Shown here one piece after another: positions 23,073 to 31,979 of a stretch of 43,586 bases of DNA. The stretch is from NCBI RefSeq assembly GCF_028066395.1, contig NZ_JALCBM010000036.1, positions 1-43,586 on the forward strand. Direction: 5' to 3'. This DNA comes from Ruegeria sp. Its GTDB lineage: Bacteria; Pseudomonadota; Alphaproteobacteria; Rhodobacterales; Rhodobacteraceae. The position numbers were made by a program, and so were the translations under genes. The notes under the pieces are model-generated. The model made no database searches. It was not told the origin of the DNA and was given only the letters and a program-made list of their open reading frames with translations. Every line of letters starts with the position of its first letter. Within the stretch, counting starts at the first letter, position 1.

Positions 23073-24047
23073 ATGGATGTCAGCCTGAAAGCCCTGCGCT
23101 ATTTTATGACCGCCGTGAAATGCGGCAGCATTACCGAGGCGTCGCGGGACATGCATGTGGTGCCCTCGGCCATTCTGGCGGCGGTCAATCAGGTCGAGGA
23201 CGCCTTTGGCCTGCAACTGATCACAAGGCACCGGGCCAAGGGCATCGCCCCTACGGCCACCGGGCGGATCGTGATGCCGCGCATTCAGCATCTGCTGGAC
23301 GAATACGAAGGGCTGATGGGCGCGGGTGCCGAGATGCGCACGCAGCTGACCGGCACGCTGCGGGTTGGGTACTATGCGCCGGTTGCGCCCGCCTTCATGC
23401 CCGCGATTGCGCGCGCGATGCTGGCGGATAACCCGCGCGTCGATATCAAGTTCACCGAATGCGACAACCAGACGGCTCAGGCGGGGCTGACCTCGGGTCG
23501 GTTCGACGTCATCCTGTGCGTGGCGGACAGCATGAAGCCTGATGTCAGTTTCGAACCGCTGATCGAAGTTCCAGCCTATCTGCTTGTGCCGCAGCGGCAT
23601 CGGCTTGCGGGGCGTGCCAGCGTCGCCCTGTCCGATCTGGGGTCAGAGGACATGGTGCTGCTCGACCTGCCGGTGGTTAGCGAATATTACAGCCGTCTGT
23701 TCGAAAGGGCCGGTATTGCGCCCCGGGTTGCCAGCACGGCGACCTCGCTAGAGATGGTGCGCAGTCTGGTTGGGGCAGGGGTGGGATGTTCGATCCTGCA
23801 TATGCGCCCGGCCACGGATGTGACCTATGGCGGGGACAGGGTTGTGGCCCTGCCGCTGAGCCCTTCGGTTGATCCGCTGAAGATCGGTCTGGGTTATCTG
23901 CCGCAGAACCCCCGGCGGATCGTGAGGCATTTTGCCGACAATCTGCGCGATCTGTTCGCAAGTCAGGATGCAGGTCGTCTGATCGTGACGCCGCTGGCGC
24001 AGGCCGGGCTTGCGCGCGGGGGGCAAACGCGGTCTTCTGAAGGCTGA
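23073..24047 (+). CDS. LysR-family regulator
   Basis: 324 residues. There is an N-terminal winged helix (LKALRYFMTAVKCGSITEASRDMHVVPSAILAAVNQVEDAFGLQLITRHRAKG) and a LysR substrate-binding domain (RVGYYAPVAPAFMPAIAR, LTSGRFDVILCV). The start at 23073 follows AAAGGGATC. It diverges from the GcvT-family gene across 111 AT-rich bases (TTTTGAAAAAAAGAAAAATAG), the usual place for a LysR operator, so it probably controls that gene. A GlxA-type regulator follows in the same direction. Confidence 0.92.
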   Translation: MDVSLKALRYFMTAVKCGSITEASRDMHVVPSAILAAVNQVEDAFGLQLITRHRAKGIAPTATGRIVMPRIQHLLDEYEGLMGAGAEMRTQLTGTLRVGYYAPVAPAFMPAIARAMLADNPRVDIKFTECDNQTAQAGLTSGRFDVILCVADSMKPDVSFEPLIEVPAYLLVPQRHRLAGRASVALSDLGSEDMVLLDLPVVSEYYSRLFERAGIAPRVASTATSLEMVRSLVGAGVGCSILHMRPATDVTYGGDRVVALPLSPSVDPLKIGLGYLPQNPRRIVRHFADNLRDLFASQDAGRLIVTPLAQAGLARGGQTRSSEG

Positions 24048-24074
24048 TTTCCGGTAATCCAAGGTGGCGGCGAC

Positions 24075-25091
24075 ATGGGACAAGGTGCTGAGGCTGAAAC
24101 CCGCCTGCTTGTGATCGTTGCGCCCAGCTTCAATATCTCGGCGACGATGGGGTTCATCGATCCGTTTCGCGCAGCCAACTATCTGGACGGAAAGACCTAT
24201 TTCAAATGGGATTTCGTGTCCGAGGCCGGGGGATACTGCGCAGCCAGCAACGGGGCGGGTATCGACACCACCGCTTTGGCAGATGTTACGGCCCATCCGG
24301 CGGATATCGTTATCGTCTCTGCCAGTTGGACACCGGAACGGCACCTGACCACACGGCTGCGCACCGCCCTGCGGACTTGGGCGCGCGGTGGGGCAACGCT
24401 TGGCGCGCTGGATACCGGCGCGTTCATTCTGGCGCAGGCGGGGTTGCTGGCAGGGTGCCGCGCCACCGTCCACTACGAGCATATCGACGCCTTTCAGGAG
24501 CTTTATCCAGATATTGAGGTGGTCGAGAATCTCTATGAGTTGGACGGGAACCGGGTCACCTGCTGCGGCGGCAGCGCAGCGGTAGATTTCGGGCTGCAGA
24601 TGGTGCAGGGCATCCATGGCAGTGCTTTGGCCAATGCGGCGGCCCGTTACATTTTCCACGACCGCCTGCGTGGCCCTGCCGCGCAACAACAGCCCGAAGG
24701 CAGTGAGCCCTTGGGCGCAATCGTCCCGGCCACGTTGAAATCGGCGATCCAGATCATGGAGGCCCATCTGGAAGACCCCTTGCCGGTGCCTGAGATTTGC
24801 AAACGGGCCGGGATCTCTCACCGTCAACTGGACCGGCTATTTGCCATCTATATCAAGAAGACACCGGCGCTGTATTATCGCGATATCCGGCTGGACCGGG
24901 CACGGGGGCTGGTGACGCAGACCGAGATGCCGATTGCCGAGGTCGCCATCGCCTCGGGCTTTGCCAGTCAGGTGCATTTCAGCCGGGCCTACAAGGACAG
25001 GTTCGGATTACCGCCCAGCCGCGATCGGATCGAGGGGCGCGTACCGTTCGAATACAGGGCCTGGCCGATGCATCGCAAGGCCGGTTTGTGA
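24075..25091 (+). CDS. GlxA-family AraC regulator (GbdR/CdhR-like)
   Basis: 338 residues. An N-terminal DJ-1/PfpI-like domain (about 10-190; LLVIVAPSFNISATMGFIDPFRAANYL, GALDTGAFILAQAGLLAGCRATVHYEH) is followed by an AraC DNA-binding domain (about 225-325; VPEICKRAGISHRQLDRLFAIYIKKTPALYYRDIRLDRA). This architecture is shared by GbdR (glycine betaine) and CdhR (carnitine). AAGGTGG precedes the start. It ends 107 bases before the Rieske gene. That leader holds an inverted pair (TGGCGTAT 25092-25099, ATACGCCA 25163-25170). It is the likely activator of the downstream operon. Confidence 0.9.
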   Translation: MGQGAEAETRLLVIVAPSFNISATMGFIDPFRAANYLDGKTYFKWDFVSEAGGYCAASNGAGIDTTALADVTAHPADIVIVSASWTPERHLTTRLRTALRTWARGGATLGALDTGAFILAQAGLLAGCRATVHYEHIDAFQELYPDIEVVENLYELDGNRVTCCGGSAAVDFGLQMVQGIHGSALANAAARYIFHDRLRGPAAQQQPEGSEPLGAIVPATLKSAIQIMEAHLEDPLPVPEICKRAGISHRQLDRLFAIYIKKTPALYYRDIRLDRARGLVTQTEMPIAEVAIASGFASQVHFSRAYKDRFGLPPSRDRIEGRVPFEYRAWPMHRKAGL

Positions 25092-25198
25092 TGGCGTATT
25101 TAGGCAAAATAGAGGCTGAAAAAGTTAAGACGTGGTTCGATTTTCCGAAGATCATGAACACCATACGCCAAACCCGGCCCTAAATCGCGGAGACCGCC

Positions 25199-26338
25199 AT
25201 GACCCAGCTGCCCTCCAAAACCCAATTCGCGCGGATTGCTGACGGCTACAGCCCTGACCCGTTCAACACTCAATCTCTGAAGGCCGAGGCGTATGTCGAT
25301 CCGGCCTGGTTTCAGGTGGATCAGAACGGGATTCTCGCCAAGACATGGCAGTGGGTCTGCCATGTGGAAAAGCTGCGCGCGCCGGGGTCCTATGTGACGG
25401 TCGAGATCGCGGGCCGCCCCATCGCTGTGGTGCGTGATCGCGAGGGCGCGCTGCGTGCCTTCTACAATGTCTGCAAGCACCGCGCTCATCATCTGCTGTC
25501 AGGTGAGGGCGAGACGACCCGGATCATGTGCCCCTACCATGCCTGGGTCTACAAGCTGGACGGCCAACTGGTCCGTGCGCCCGAGACCGAGAACCTGAAC
25601 GACTTCAACACCTCGGACATCTGTCTGGATCAGGTGCAGGTCGAGGAATTCGCGGGATTCATCTACGTCAATCTTGACCCCGAGGCGCGCCCTCTGCGCG
25701 AGGTGTCAGGCAATCTGGAAACCGAGATTCGCCACTGGGCCCCGGATATCGACAGCCTGACATTCGGGCATCGGCTGACCTATGATATCAAATCCAACTG
25801 GAAGAATGTCGTCGACAATTTCCTCGAATGCTACCACTGCCCGACCGCGCATAAGGATTTCTGCGATCTGGTCGATATGGACACCTATAAGGTGACGACC
25901 TATGGCATCTATTCCAGCCACATGGCCGAGGCGGGCAAGGGCGCGAACACCGCCTATGACGTCTCGAACGCCACGGTGCGGACCCATGCGGTTTGGTGGC
26001 TGTGGCCGACGACTTGTCTGATGCGATACCCCGGGCGATCCTCGATGATCGTGCTGAACATCATTCCGATTGGCCCCGACCGGACGTTGGAGACCTATGA
26101 TTTCTTCCTCGAAACCCCCGAACCGGACGAAGCGGAACTGGAAGCCATCCGCTATCTGGACGAGGTTCTGCAACGCGAGGATATCGACATCGTCGAAAGC
26201 GTACAGCGGGGGATGAGCACGCCTGCCTTCACCCAAGGCCGCATCGTCCATGATCCGAACGGATCGGGGAAATCGGAACACGCGGTGCACCATTTTCACG
26301 GTCTGGTGCTAGACGCCTACGCGCAGGCCGCCCCATGA
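25199..26338 (+). CDS. Rieske non-heme iron oxygenase, alpha subunit (betaine/carnitine monooxygenase type)
   Basis: 379 residues. The Rieske cluster ligands are C92-x-H94 and C111-x2-H114 (CKH ... CPYH). The mononuclear iron site is E210-x2-H213-x4-H218 (ECYHCPTAH), with a conserved NFLE context. This is the group that includes glycine betaine monooxygenase GbcA, stachydrine demethylase and carnitine monooxygenase CntA, which cleave N-methyl or C-N bonds with O2. A ferredoxin-reductase partner (GbcB/CntB type) is absent here. The stop overlaps the choline sulfatase start (ATGA), so translation is coupled. The substrate is inferred only as a quaternary amine. Confidence 0.9.
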   Translation: MTQLPSKTQFARIADGYSPDPFNTQSLKAEAYVDPAWFQVDQNGILAKTWQWVCHVEKLRAPGSYVTVEIAGRPIAVVRDREGALRAFYNVCKHRAHHLLSGEGETTRIMCPYHAWVYKLDGQLVRAPETENLNDFNTSDICLDQVQVEEFAGFIYVNLDPEARPLREVSGNLETEIRHWAPDIDSLTFGHRLTYDIKSNWKNVVDNFLECYHCPTAHKDFCDLVDMDTYKVTTYGIYSSHMAEAGKGANTAYDVSNATVRTHAVWWLWPTTCLMRYPGRSSMIVLNIIPIGPDRTLETYDFFLETPEPDEAELEAIRYLDEVLQREDIDIVESVQRGMSTPAFTQGRIVHDPNGSGKSEHAVHHFHGLVLDAYAQAAP

Positions 26339-27870
26339 GGCGACCCAATATCGTCGTGGTGATGGCCGACCAACTGGCGCCGCATTTCTGCGGCGCTTAC
26401 GGCCACCCGACCGTCAAGACCCCCCATATCGATGCGCTGGCCGCGCGGGGGATGCGGTTTGATGGGGCCTATTGCAACTCACCCCTCTGCGCGCCGTCGC
26501 GGTTTGCCTTCATGTCCGGGCAGTTGATCAGCCGGATTGCCGCTTATGACAATGCCAGCGAGTTCCGCGCCTCGGTCCCCACTTTTGCGCATTACCTCAA
26601 GGCGCTGGGCTATCGGACCTGCCTGTCGGGCAAGATGCACTTTGTTGGCCCCGACCAGAAACACGGGTTTCAGGACCGCGTGACCACCGATATCTACCCC
26701 GCCGATTTCGCCTGGACCCCGGATTGGGAGGCCCCGGATGAGCGCATCGACAAGTGGTATCACAACATGCAAACGGTCAAGGAGAGCGGCGTGGCGGTTG
26801 CCACCTTTCAGACCGACTATGACGACGAGGTCGAGTTCGCCGCCCGCCGCTGGCTGATCGACCGGGGGCGGGACCGGGCGGCGGGGGATGAGGCTCCGTT
26901 CTGTCTGGTGGCCAGCTTTATCCACCCGCACGACCCCTATGTGGCCAAGCCCGAATGGTGGAACCTGTATGACGACACCGACGTGCCGATGCCGGATTTC
27001 ACCCTGACGCCCGAGGAACAAGACCCGTTCTCGCGCCGGGTGATGGACGGGATCGAGGCGAGCTATATCCCTCTGACCCAAGAAGAAATCCGCCGCGCCC
27101 GCCGCGCATATCTGGCCAATGTCAGCTATTTCGACAGCAAGGTGGGGGCGATGGTCAAGGCGCTCGAAGAGACCGGAGAGCTGGACAATACCATCGTCCT
27201 CGTTACCGCCGATCACGGCGACATGCTGGGTGAGCGCGGCCTGTGGTACAAGATGAACTTCTTTGAACATTCGGCCCGAGTTCCCCTGATCATGGCGGGG
27301 CCGGGCGTGGCGCAGGGCTCGGCCCCGAATGCCTGTTCCCTGCTGGACCTGTTGCCGACTTTCGTCGAAATCGCAGGCGGCAACAACGCGATGTTTGGCG
27401 AGCCGGTGGATGGCCGCTCCCTGATGCCGCTGGCGCGCGCAGAGGCCGATCCGGTGGACGAAGCCATCGGCGAATATTGCGCCGAGATGACGCCCTTTCC
27501 GGTCTTCATGATCCGGCGCGGGTCGTTGAAATACATCCATTGCGATCCCGATCCGCCGCAGCTGTACGATTTGGACGTCGATCCGTTGGAGAAGGTGAAT
27601 GTGGCTGACGACCCGGCCTATGCCGAGGCATCGGCGGGATTTGCCGCCGAAGTCGCGCGCCGATGGGACAGTGAACAACTGCGCGCTGATGTGATCGCCA
27701 CGCAAAAATCCCGCCGCGCCCTGCATGCGGCGATGGAGGCTGGGGCGGGTGAATCGTGGGATTACAACCCTCCGCGCGATGCCACGCAGGAATATGTGCG
27801 CAACCATATGGACTGGACCGTTGCGGCGGCCCGCTATCGCTATCCGCCGTTGAAGGAGAATGACGAATGA
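26335..27870 (+). CDS. betC: Choline-sulfatase-type sulfatase
   Basis: 511 residues. An N-terminal PNIVVVMADQLAPHFCGAYG metal-site segment is followed by the sulfatase motif PLCAPSR with C52 as the formylglycine residue (C-x-P-S-R). Further motifs are LSGKMHFVGPDQ, SFIHPHDPY, VTADHGDMLGERGLWYKMNFFEHSARVPLI, and the C-terminal choline-sulfatase extension (NPPRDATQEYVRNHMDW). BetC hydrolyses choline-O-sulfate to choline and sulfate and is cytoplasmic; no signal peptide is seen. It needs a formylglycine-generating enzyme or equivalent elsewhere. Here it overlaps the Rieske gene upstream and an SDR downstream by four bases each, which is not the usual betICBA context. Confidence 0.9.
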   Translation: MRRPNIVVVMADQLAPHFCGAYGHPTVKTPHIDALAARGMRFDGAYCNSPLCAPSRFAFMSGQLISRIAAYDNASEFRASVPTFAHYLKALGYRTCLSGKMHFVGPDQKHGFQDRVTTDIYPADFAWTPDWEAPDERIDKWYHNMQTVKESGVAVATFQTDYDDEVEFAARRWLIDRGRDRAAGDEAPFCLVASFIHPHDPYVAKPEWWNLYDDTDVPMPDFTLTPEEQDPFSRRVMDGIEASYIPLTQEEIRRARRAYLANVSYFDSKVGAMVKALEETGELDNTIVLVTADHGDMLGERGLWYKMNFFEHSARVPLIMAGPGVAQGSAPNACSLLDLLPTFVEIAGGNNAMFGEPVDGRSLMPLARAEADPVDEAIGEYCAEMTPFPVFMIRRGSLKYIHCDPDPPQLYDLDVDPLEKVNVADDPAYAEASAGFAAEVARRWDSEQLRADVIATQKSRRALHAAMEAGAGESWDYNPPRDATQEYVRNHMDWTVAAARYRYPPLKENDE

Positions 27871-28661
27871 TGCTGAAAGGCAAAACCGCGCTGGTCACCG
27901 GCGGGCGCGGCGGGATCGGGCGCGCTATTGTGGCACGTTTCCTGCGCGAAGGGGCAAAGGTCTATGCCGCTGATCTGACGCCGCCGGGATCATTGGCGGC
28001 GCATGACGACGACGGCAGCACATTTCTTAAGCTGGACGTCACGCAAGAGGATGACGCGATTGCAGCGATGGAGCAGGTAGGTTCCGAATCCGGCCAGTTG
28101 GACATTCTGGTCAACGCCGCCGGGATCGAGATTGAGAAGACCATCGAACAGACGACGTTGGAGGAATGGAACCTGTCCTTCGCGGTGAACGTGACCGGCA
28201 CATTCCTGACCTCGAAACACGCGCTGCCCTTGCTGCGCAAGGCGGCGGCGTCGGGCGCCTCGGCCTCGATCATCAATTTCGGCAGCTATGACGGGTTCAT
28301 CGCCGATCCCGGGCTGGCCGCCTATTGCGCCACCAAGGGCGCGGTGCACGCGCTGACCAAGGCGATGGCCTGCGATCATGGACCCGAAGGCATCCGCGTG
28401 AACGCCATCTGCCCGGGCTATGTGGACACCCCCATGTTGCAGAGTTTCTTCACCGGCGATGGCTCGGGCGGGGGCGGTCAGAGCATTGACCAGTTGCAAC
28501 AGGCGGTGCGTGACGTGCATCCGATGCGCACCTACGGCACGCCCGAGGATATCGCCAATCTGGTCAACTGGCTCGCCTCGGACGAGGCGCGCTATGCCAG
28601 CGGGCAGCTTTGGGTTCTGGATGGCGGGCTGAGCGCACAGGTGCAGCAGATGAAACTGTGA
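27867..28661 (+). CDS. Short-chain dehydrogenase/reductase 1
   Basis: 264 residues, classical SDR. The cofactor motif is TGGRGGIG (TGxxxGxG), followed by LVNAAG, catalytic Ser in NFGS, YCATK (YxxxK), and the CPGYVDTPML tail loop; the end is LDGGLSAQ. The acidic residue after the second strand (AADLTPP) suggests NAD+ preference. The substrate is not recognisable. The ATG overlaps the sulfatase stop (27867-27870), so it is in the same operon. Confidence 0.9.
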   Translation: MMLKGKTALVTGGRGGIGRAIVARFLREGAKVYAADLTPPGSLAAHDDDGSTFLKLDVTQEDDAIAAMEQVGSESGQLDILVNAAGIEIEKTIEQTTLEEWNLSFAVNVTGTFLTSKHALPLLRKAAASGASASIINFGSYDGFIADPGLAAYCATKGAVHALTKAMACDHGPEGIRVNAICPGYVDTPMLQSFFTGDGSGGGGQSIDQLQQAVRDVHPMRTYGTPEDIANLVNWLASDEARYASGQLWVLDGGLSAQVQQMKL

Positions 28662-28703
28662 GGGCAGCGTGATGTTTGCGCGACACGGGAGAGGGGCAGG
28701 CTG

Positions 28704-29444
28704 ATGCGGTTGGCAGGAAAACGGGCGCTGGTCACCGGCGGGCGGCAGGGAATCGGACGCGGGATTGTCGATGCTTTTGCGCGTGAGGGCGCTGCGGTCA
28801 CCACCTGCGGACGTGGCCCCCGACCGGATGGGCTGGCTGAAGACGTCATCTGGTACACGCTGGACGTCACCGACGCGGATGCTGTTGAGCGGTTGGCGAA
28901 TGAAGCGGACGGCATTGATATCCTCGTCAACAACGCAGGTGTTCAGGTCGAAAAGACCGTGCCAGACAGTTCGGATGCGGATTGGGATGCGGTGATCGGC
29001 ACCAATTGCCGGGGCGTGTTCAACATGTGCCGCGCGTTTATTCCGCGCATGCCGCAAGGCGGGTCGATCATCAATATCGGCTCGATCTCGGGCAGGGTCG
29101 CGGACCCGTCCATGGCGCTATATAACGCGTCGAAGGCGTTCGTGCATGGGCTGACCCGCTCGATTGCCGTCGATCACGGGCCGCGTATCCGCTGCAACGC
29201 GATCTGTCCCGGCTGGATCGAGACCGGCATGTTGGACGCAGGTTTCGATCTGGCCCGCGACCCGCAGGCCGCCCGGCAGGACGCGCTGACCCGCCACGCC
29301 ACGCGCCGGTTCGGCAGACCCGAGGATATCGCCAGCATGGCAGTCTGGCTGGCCTCGGACGAGGCTGGGTTCGCGACCGGTCAGATGTTTACTGTGGATG
29401 GCGGCATGACGGCGGCCTCTCCGCTTAATCCGGGGTTGTTCTGA
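28704..29444 (+). CDS. Short-chain dehydrogenase/reductase 2
   Basis: 246 residues, classical SDR with TGGRQGIG, LVNNAG, catalytic Ser in GSISG, YNASK, and CPGWIETGML. It is paralogous in style to the SDR 42 bases upstream but clearly diverged. After the second strand it has Arg (TCGRGPR), which favours NADP(H). AGGGGCAGG precedes the ATG. Its TGA overlaps the next ATG by one base (TGATG). Two SDRs with likely different cofactor preference suggest two alcohol oxidations or reductions in the pathway. Confidence 0.9.
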   Translation: MRLAGKRALVTGGRQGIGRGIVDAFAREGAAVTTCGRGPRPDGLAEDVIWYTLDVTDADAVERLANEADGIDILVNNAGVQVEKTVPDSSDADWDAVIGTNCRGVFNMCRAFIPRMPQGGSIINIGSISGRVADPSMALYNASKAFVHGLTRSIAVDHGPRIRCNAICPGWIETGMLDAGFDLARDPQAARQDALTRHATRRFGRPEDIASMAVWLASDEAGFATGQMFTVDGGMTAASPLNPGLF

Positions 29445-30370
29445 TGGAGTTTCAGCATACAGCCTGCCTGGGCGGCGGGGTGATCGGGGCCAGCTGGGCG
29501 GCGTTGTTTCTGGCTTCGGGGCGGTCGGTTGCTCTGTTCGATCCTGACCCGGCAGTCGAAGGCAGGGTCCGCGACTATATCGAAACCGCATGGCCCGCTA
29601 TGACCGAGTTGGGGCTGATGACAAGAGGCACCCCTGACGCGATCACCTTCCACGCCAGCGCCGCCGCAGCGGTCGAAGGGGCCGGGTTCGTGCAGGAAAG
29701 CGTGCCCGAGCGACTGCCGATCAAACATGCCACCTTTGCCGAAATCGAACCCGCACTGGCACCGGATGCGATCATTGCCAGCTCGGCCTCGGGCCTGACA
29801 CTGGGGCAGATGCAGCCGGGCTGGGCCGATCCGTCGCGGTTTGTGCTGGGCCATCCGTTCAACCCGCCGCACCTGATCCCTCTGGTCGAGGTGCTGGGAA
29901 ATGACCGCACCGCCCCCGGCGTGGTCGAGGATGCGCAGCGATTTTACGAAAGCATCGGCAAGACCACGATCCGCCTGCACAAGGAGGTGCCCGGCCATGT
30001 CGCCAACCGCCTGCAGGCCGCGATCTGGCGCGAGGCGATCCATCTGGTCGCCACCGGCGTTGCCTCGGTCGGGGATGTGGACAAGGCCATCTGGTCCGGC
30101 CCGGGGCTGAGATGGGCGGCGATGGGGCCGACCATGTTGTTCAACCTTGGCGCGGGTGAGGGCGGGTTGCAGGCCTTTTGCGACCACTTCACCGACACCT
30201 TCAATGGCTGGTGGGACGATCTGGGCCAAGTCTACCTGACCGACGAGGTGACCGGACAACTGACCGAAGGCATCGCATCCGAGGCCGGGGGGCTGTCACC
30301 GGCCGAGTTATCTCAAAAACGCGACGCGATGATCGTGGCTTTGCAAAAGGCGGTGGCGGGGTTGCGCTGA
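29444..30370 (+). CDS. 3-hydroxyacyl-CoA dehydrogenase-like NAD-dependent oxidoreductase (carnitine/gulonate dehydrogenase group)
   Basis: 308 residues. The N-terminal Rossmann motif is CLGGGVIGASWAALF, followed by FVQESVPERL, the SSASGL segment, LGHPFNPPHLIPLVEV, the EVPGHVANRLQAA hinge, and WSGPGLRWAAMGP. The GPGLRWA signature occurs in L-carnitine 3-dehydrogenase and lambda-crystallin/gulonate dehydrogenase relatives, which act on free hydroxy acids rather than CoA esters. Together with the betaine-type neighbours, a 3-hydroxy quaternary amine such as carnitine is a reasonable guess, not proven. It is the last gene of the coupled run starting at the Rieske oxygenase. Confidence 0.85.
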   Translation: MEFQHTACLGGGVIGASWAALFLASGRSVALFDPDPAVEGRVRDYIETAWPAMTELGLMTRGTPDAITFHASAAAAVEGAGFVQESVPERLPIKHATFAEIEPALAPDAIIASSASGLTLGQMQPGWADPSRFVLGHPFNPPHLIPLVEVLGNDRTAPGVVEDAQRFYESIGKTTIRLHKEVPGHVANRLQAAIWREAIHLVATGVASVGDVDKAIWSGPGLRWAAMGPTMLFNLGAGEGGLQAFCDHFTDTFNGWWDDLGQVYLTDEVTGQLTEGIASEAGGLSPAELSQKRDAMIVALQKAVAGLR

Positions 30371-30513
30371 GGTGATTTTGGACAGTCGTCTCCCGTCGGG
30401 GAATGCGGATGGACATCCGGTTCAAACTGCCTACAGTTCGCGTTCAAAGACCCTGTTTCTATGCGCAGCATCCATGGGCTAGACCTTGACCACACAAGCC
30501 GCCGAGTGACCCG

Positions 30514-30606
30514 ATGCACAGCCGGACTACCCCATATGATCCGTTGAAGATCGCTGACGCAGCCGATCTTCCCGACTGGCCTTTCAAGGCCGTGCTGGCG
30601 GGTTAG
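30514..30606 (+). CDS. Possible 30-residue leader peptide before ackA
   Basis: A short frame (MHSRTTPYDPLKIADAADL...) ends three bases before the ackA ATG. Its ribosome site is weak (GAG). It could be a leader peptide, a small protein or the relic end of a lost gene; the close fit to the ackA start is the only positive sign. The 143 bases before it show nothing else. Confidence 0.25.
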   Translation: MHSRTTPYDPLKIADAADLPDWPFKAVLAG

Positions 30607-30609
30607 GGC

Positions 30610-31782
30610 ATGGATCATATCATCACGCTGAATGCGGGGTCATCCTCGCTCAAATTTGCGCTGTTCACGGCAGAGGGTCCGGAGCCTGCGCTGATCTGTT
30701 CCGGCGCGGTCGAGCGGATCGGGCGCCCTGCGGCCAATCTCTGCGCTCGTATGGCCGATGGCGAGGTGATTGCGGATGCGACCCCCGGCGCGTTGCAGGA
30801 TCATGCGGGTGCGATTGACTGTGTGCTGAACTTGCTGGCCGGGCATTTCCCCTCGGCCCGGGTGGTCTCGGTCGGGCATCGGATCGTGCATGGCGGGCCG
30901 GATCACGACAGGCCCATCCTGCTTGCGCCGGACAATCTGAACACGCTTGAGATGCTGGAACCCTTTGCGCCCCTGCATCAGCCGTTCAACCTGCAAGGCG
31001 TGCGCGCCGCGATGGCGCGGTTCCCACAGGCGCAGCAGGTCGCCTGTTTCGACACCGCCTTTCATCGCCACCACCCCTGGGTCAACGACACGTTTGCGCT
31101 GCCTATCGAGTATTACGAGATGGGCGTGCGACGGTACGGGTTTCACGGGCTGAGCTACGACTATATCTCGGGCCATCTGGCCGAGACCGCGCCGCAGGTC
31201 CATGCCGGGCGGGTGGTGGTGGCGCATCTGGGCAACGGGGCCTCGATGTGTGGGATGAAGAATGGTGAATCCATTGGATCCAGCATGGGGTTTTCCGCCA
31301 TGGACGGGCTGCCGATGGGCACGCGCAGTGGCCAGATCGACCCCGGTGCGCTGCTGTTTCTGATGCAGCAGAAAGGCATGGGCGCGGCCGAGATTTCGGA
31401 CCTTCTGTATCGCCAGTCCGGCCTGCTGGGCATGTCGGGCCTGTCCAATGACATGCGGACGCTGGAGCAATCGGACCGGCCCGAGGCCCGCAGGGCGATC
31501 GAATATTTCACCTTCCGCGCCCGGCGCGAACTGGGTGCGTTGACCGCCGTTCTGGGTGGGCTGGATGCGGTGGTGTTCACCGGCGGTATTGGCGAGCATT
31601 CGGCGCTGGTGCGTCAGCAGATCTGCACCGATATGGGTTGGTTCGGAATAGATCTGAACCCCGATGCCAACGGTGACAACGCGCGCGTGATCTCAACCGA
31701 TACCTCGCGCGTTCAGGTGATGGTGATTCCCACCAATGAGGAACTGGTCATCGCCCGCGCCGCGTTGGGGTTTCTGATCTAG
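30610..31782 (+). CDS. ackA: Acetate kinase
   Basis: 390 residues, normal for AckA. Signatures are ITLNAGSSSLKFALF (phosphate-binding), SVGHRIVHGG, CFDTAFHR, RRYGFHGLSY, VVAHLGNGASMCGMKNGES, TRSGQIDPG, and FTGGIGEHS. It interconverts acetyl phosphate and acetate with ATP (propionate may also serve). No phosphate acetyltransferase is adjacent, which is unusual for a catabolic ackA. It may belong to the upstream catabolic cluster (239 bases away) or stand alone. Confidence 0.93.
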   Translation: MDHIITLNAGSSSLKFALFTAEGPEPALICSGAVERIGRPAANLCARMADGEVIADATPGALQDHAGAIDCVLNLLAGHFPSARVVSVGHRIVHGGPDHDRPILLAPDNLNTLEMLEPFAPLHQPFNLQGVRAAMARFPQAQQVACFDTAFHRHHPWVNDTFALPIEYYEMGVRRYGFHGLSYDYISGHLAETAPQVHAGRVVVAHLGNGASMCGMKNGESIGSSMGFSAMDGLPMGTRSGQIDPGALLFLMQQKGMGAAEISDLLYRQSGLLGMSGLSNDMRTLEQSDRPEARRAIEYFTFRARRELGALTAVLGGLDAVVFTGGIGEHSALVRQQICTDMGWFGIDLNPDANGDNARVISTDTSRVQVMVIPTNEELVIARAALGFLI

Positions 31783-31979
31783 CTCCGGTCGCTGAACTTT
31801 GAGCGAAATATCGCCGGAAAAATCTGACAAAATTGCCCGACTACGGGAAACCCCCAATTTCGCGAACCATCCGTCTAAGGTAGGTTGAATACATTACCAG
31901 GGCCCAAGCGGCCCAACCACTCTCACTTGAAATCCCCTATGGGGGGTCGGCCTAAACCCCCTCGGCCGGCCCCTCAATT

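Noticed and set aside
26479-27807. 442-residue open frame opposite the choline sulfatase
   Set aside because: Antisense shadow without domain features.
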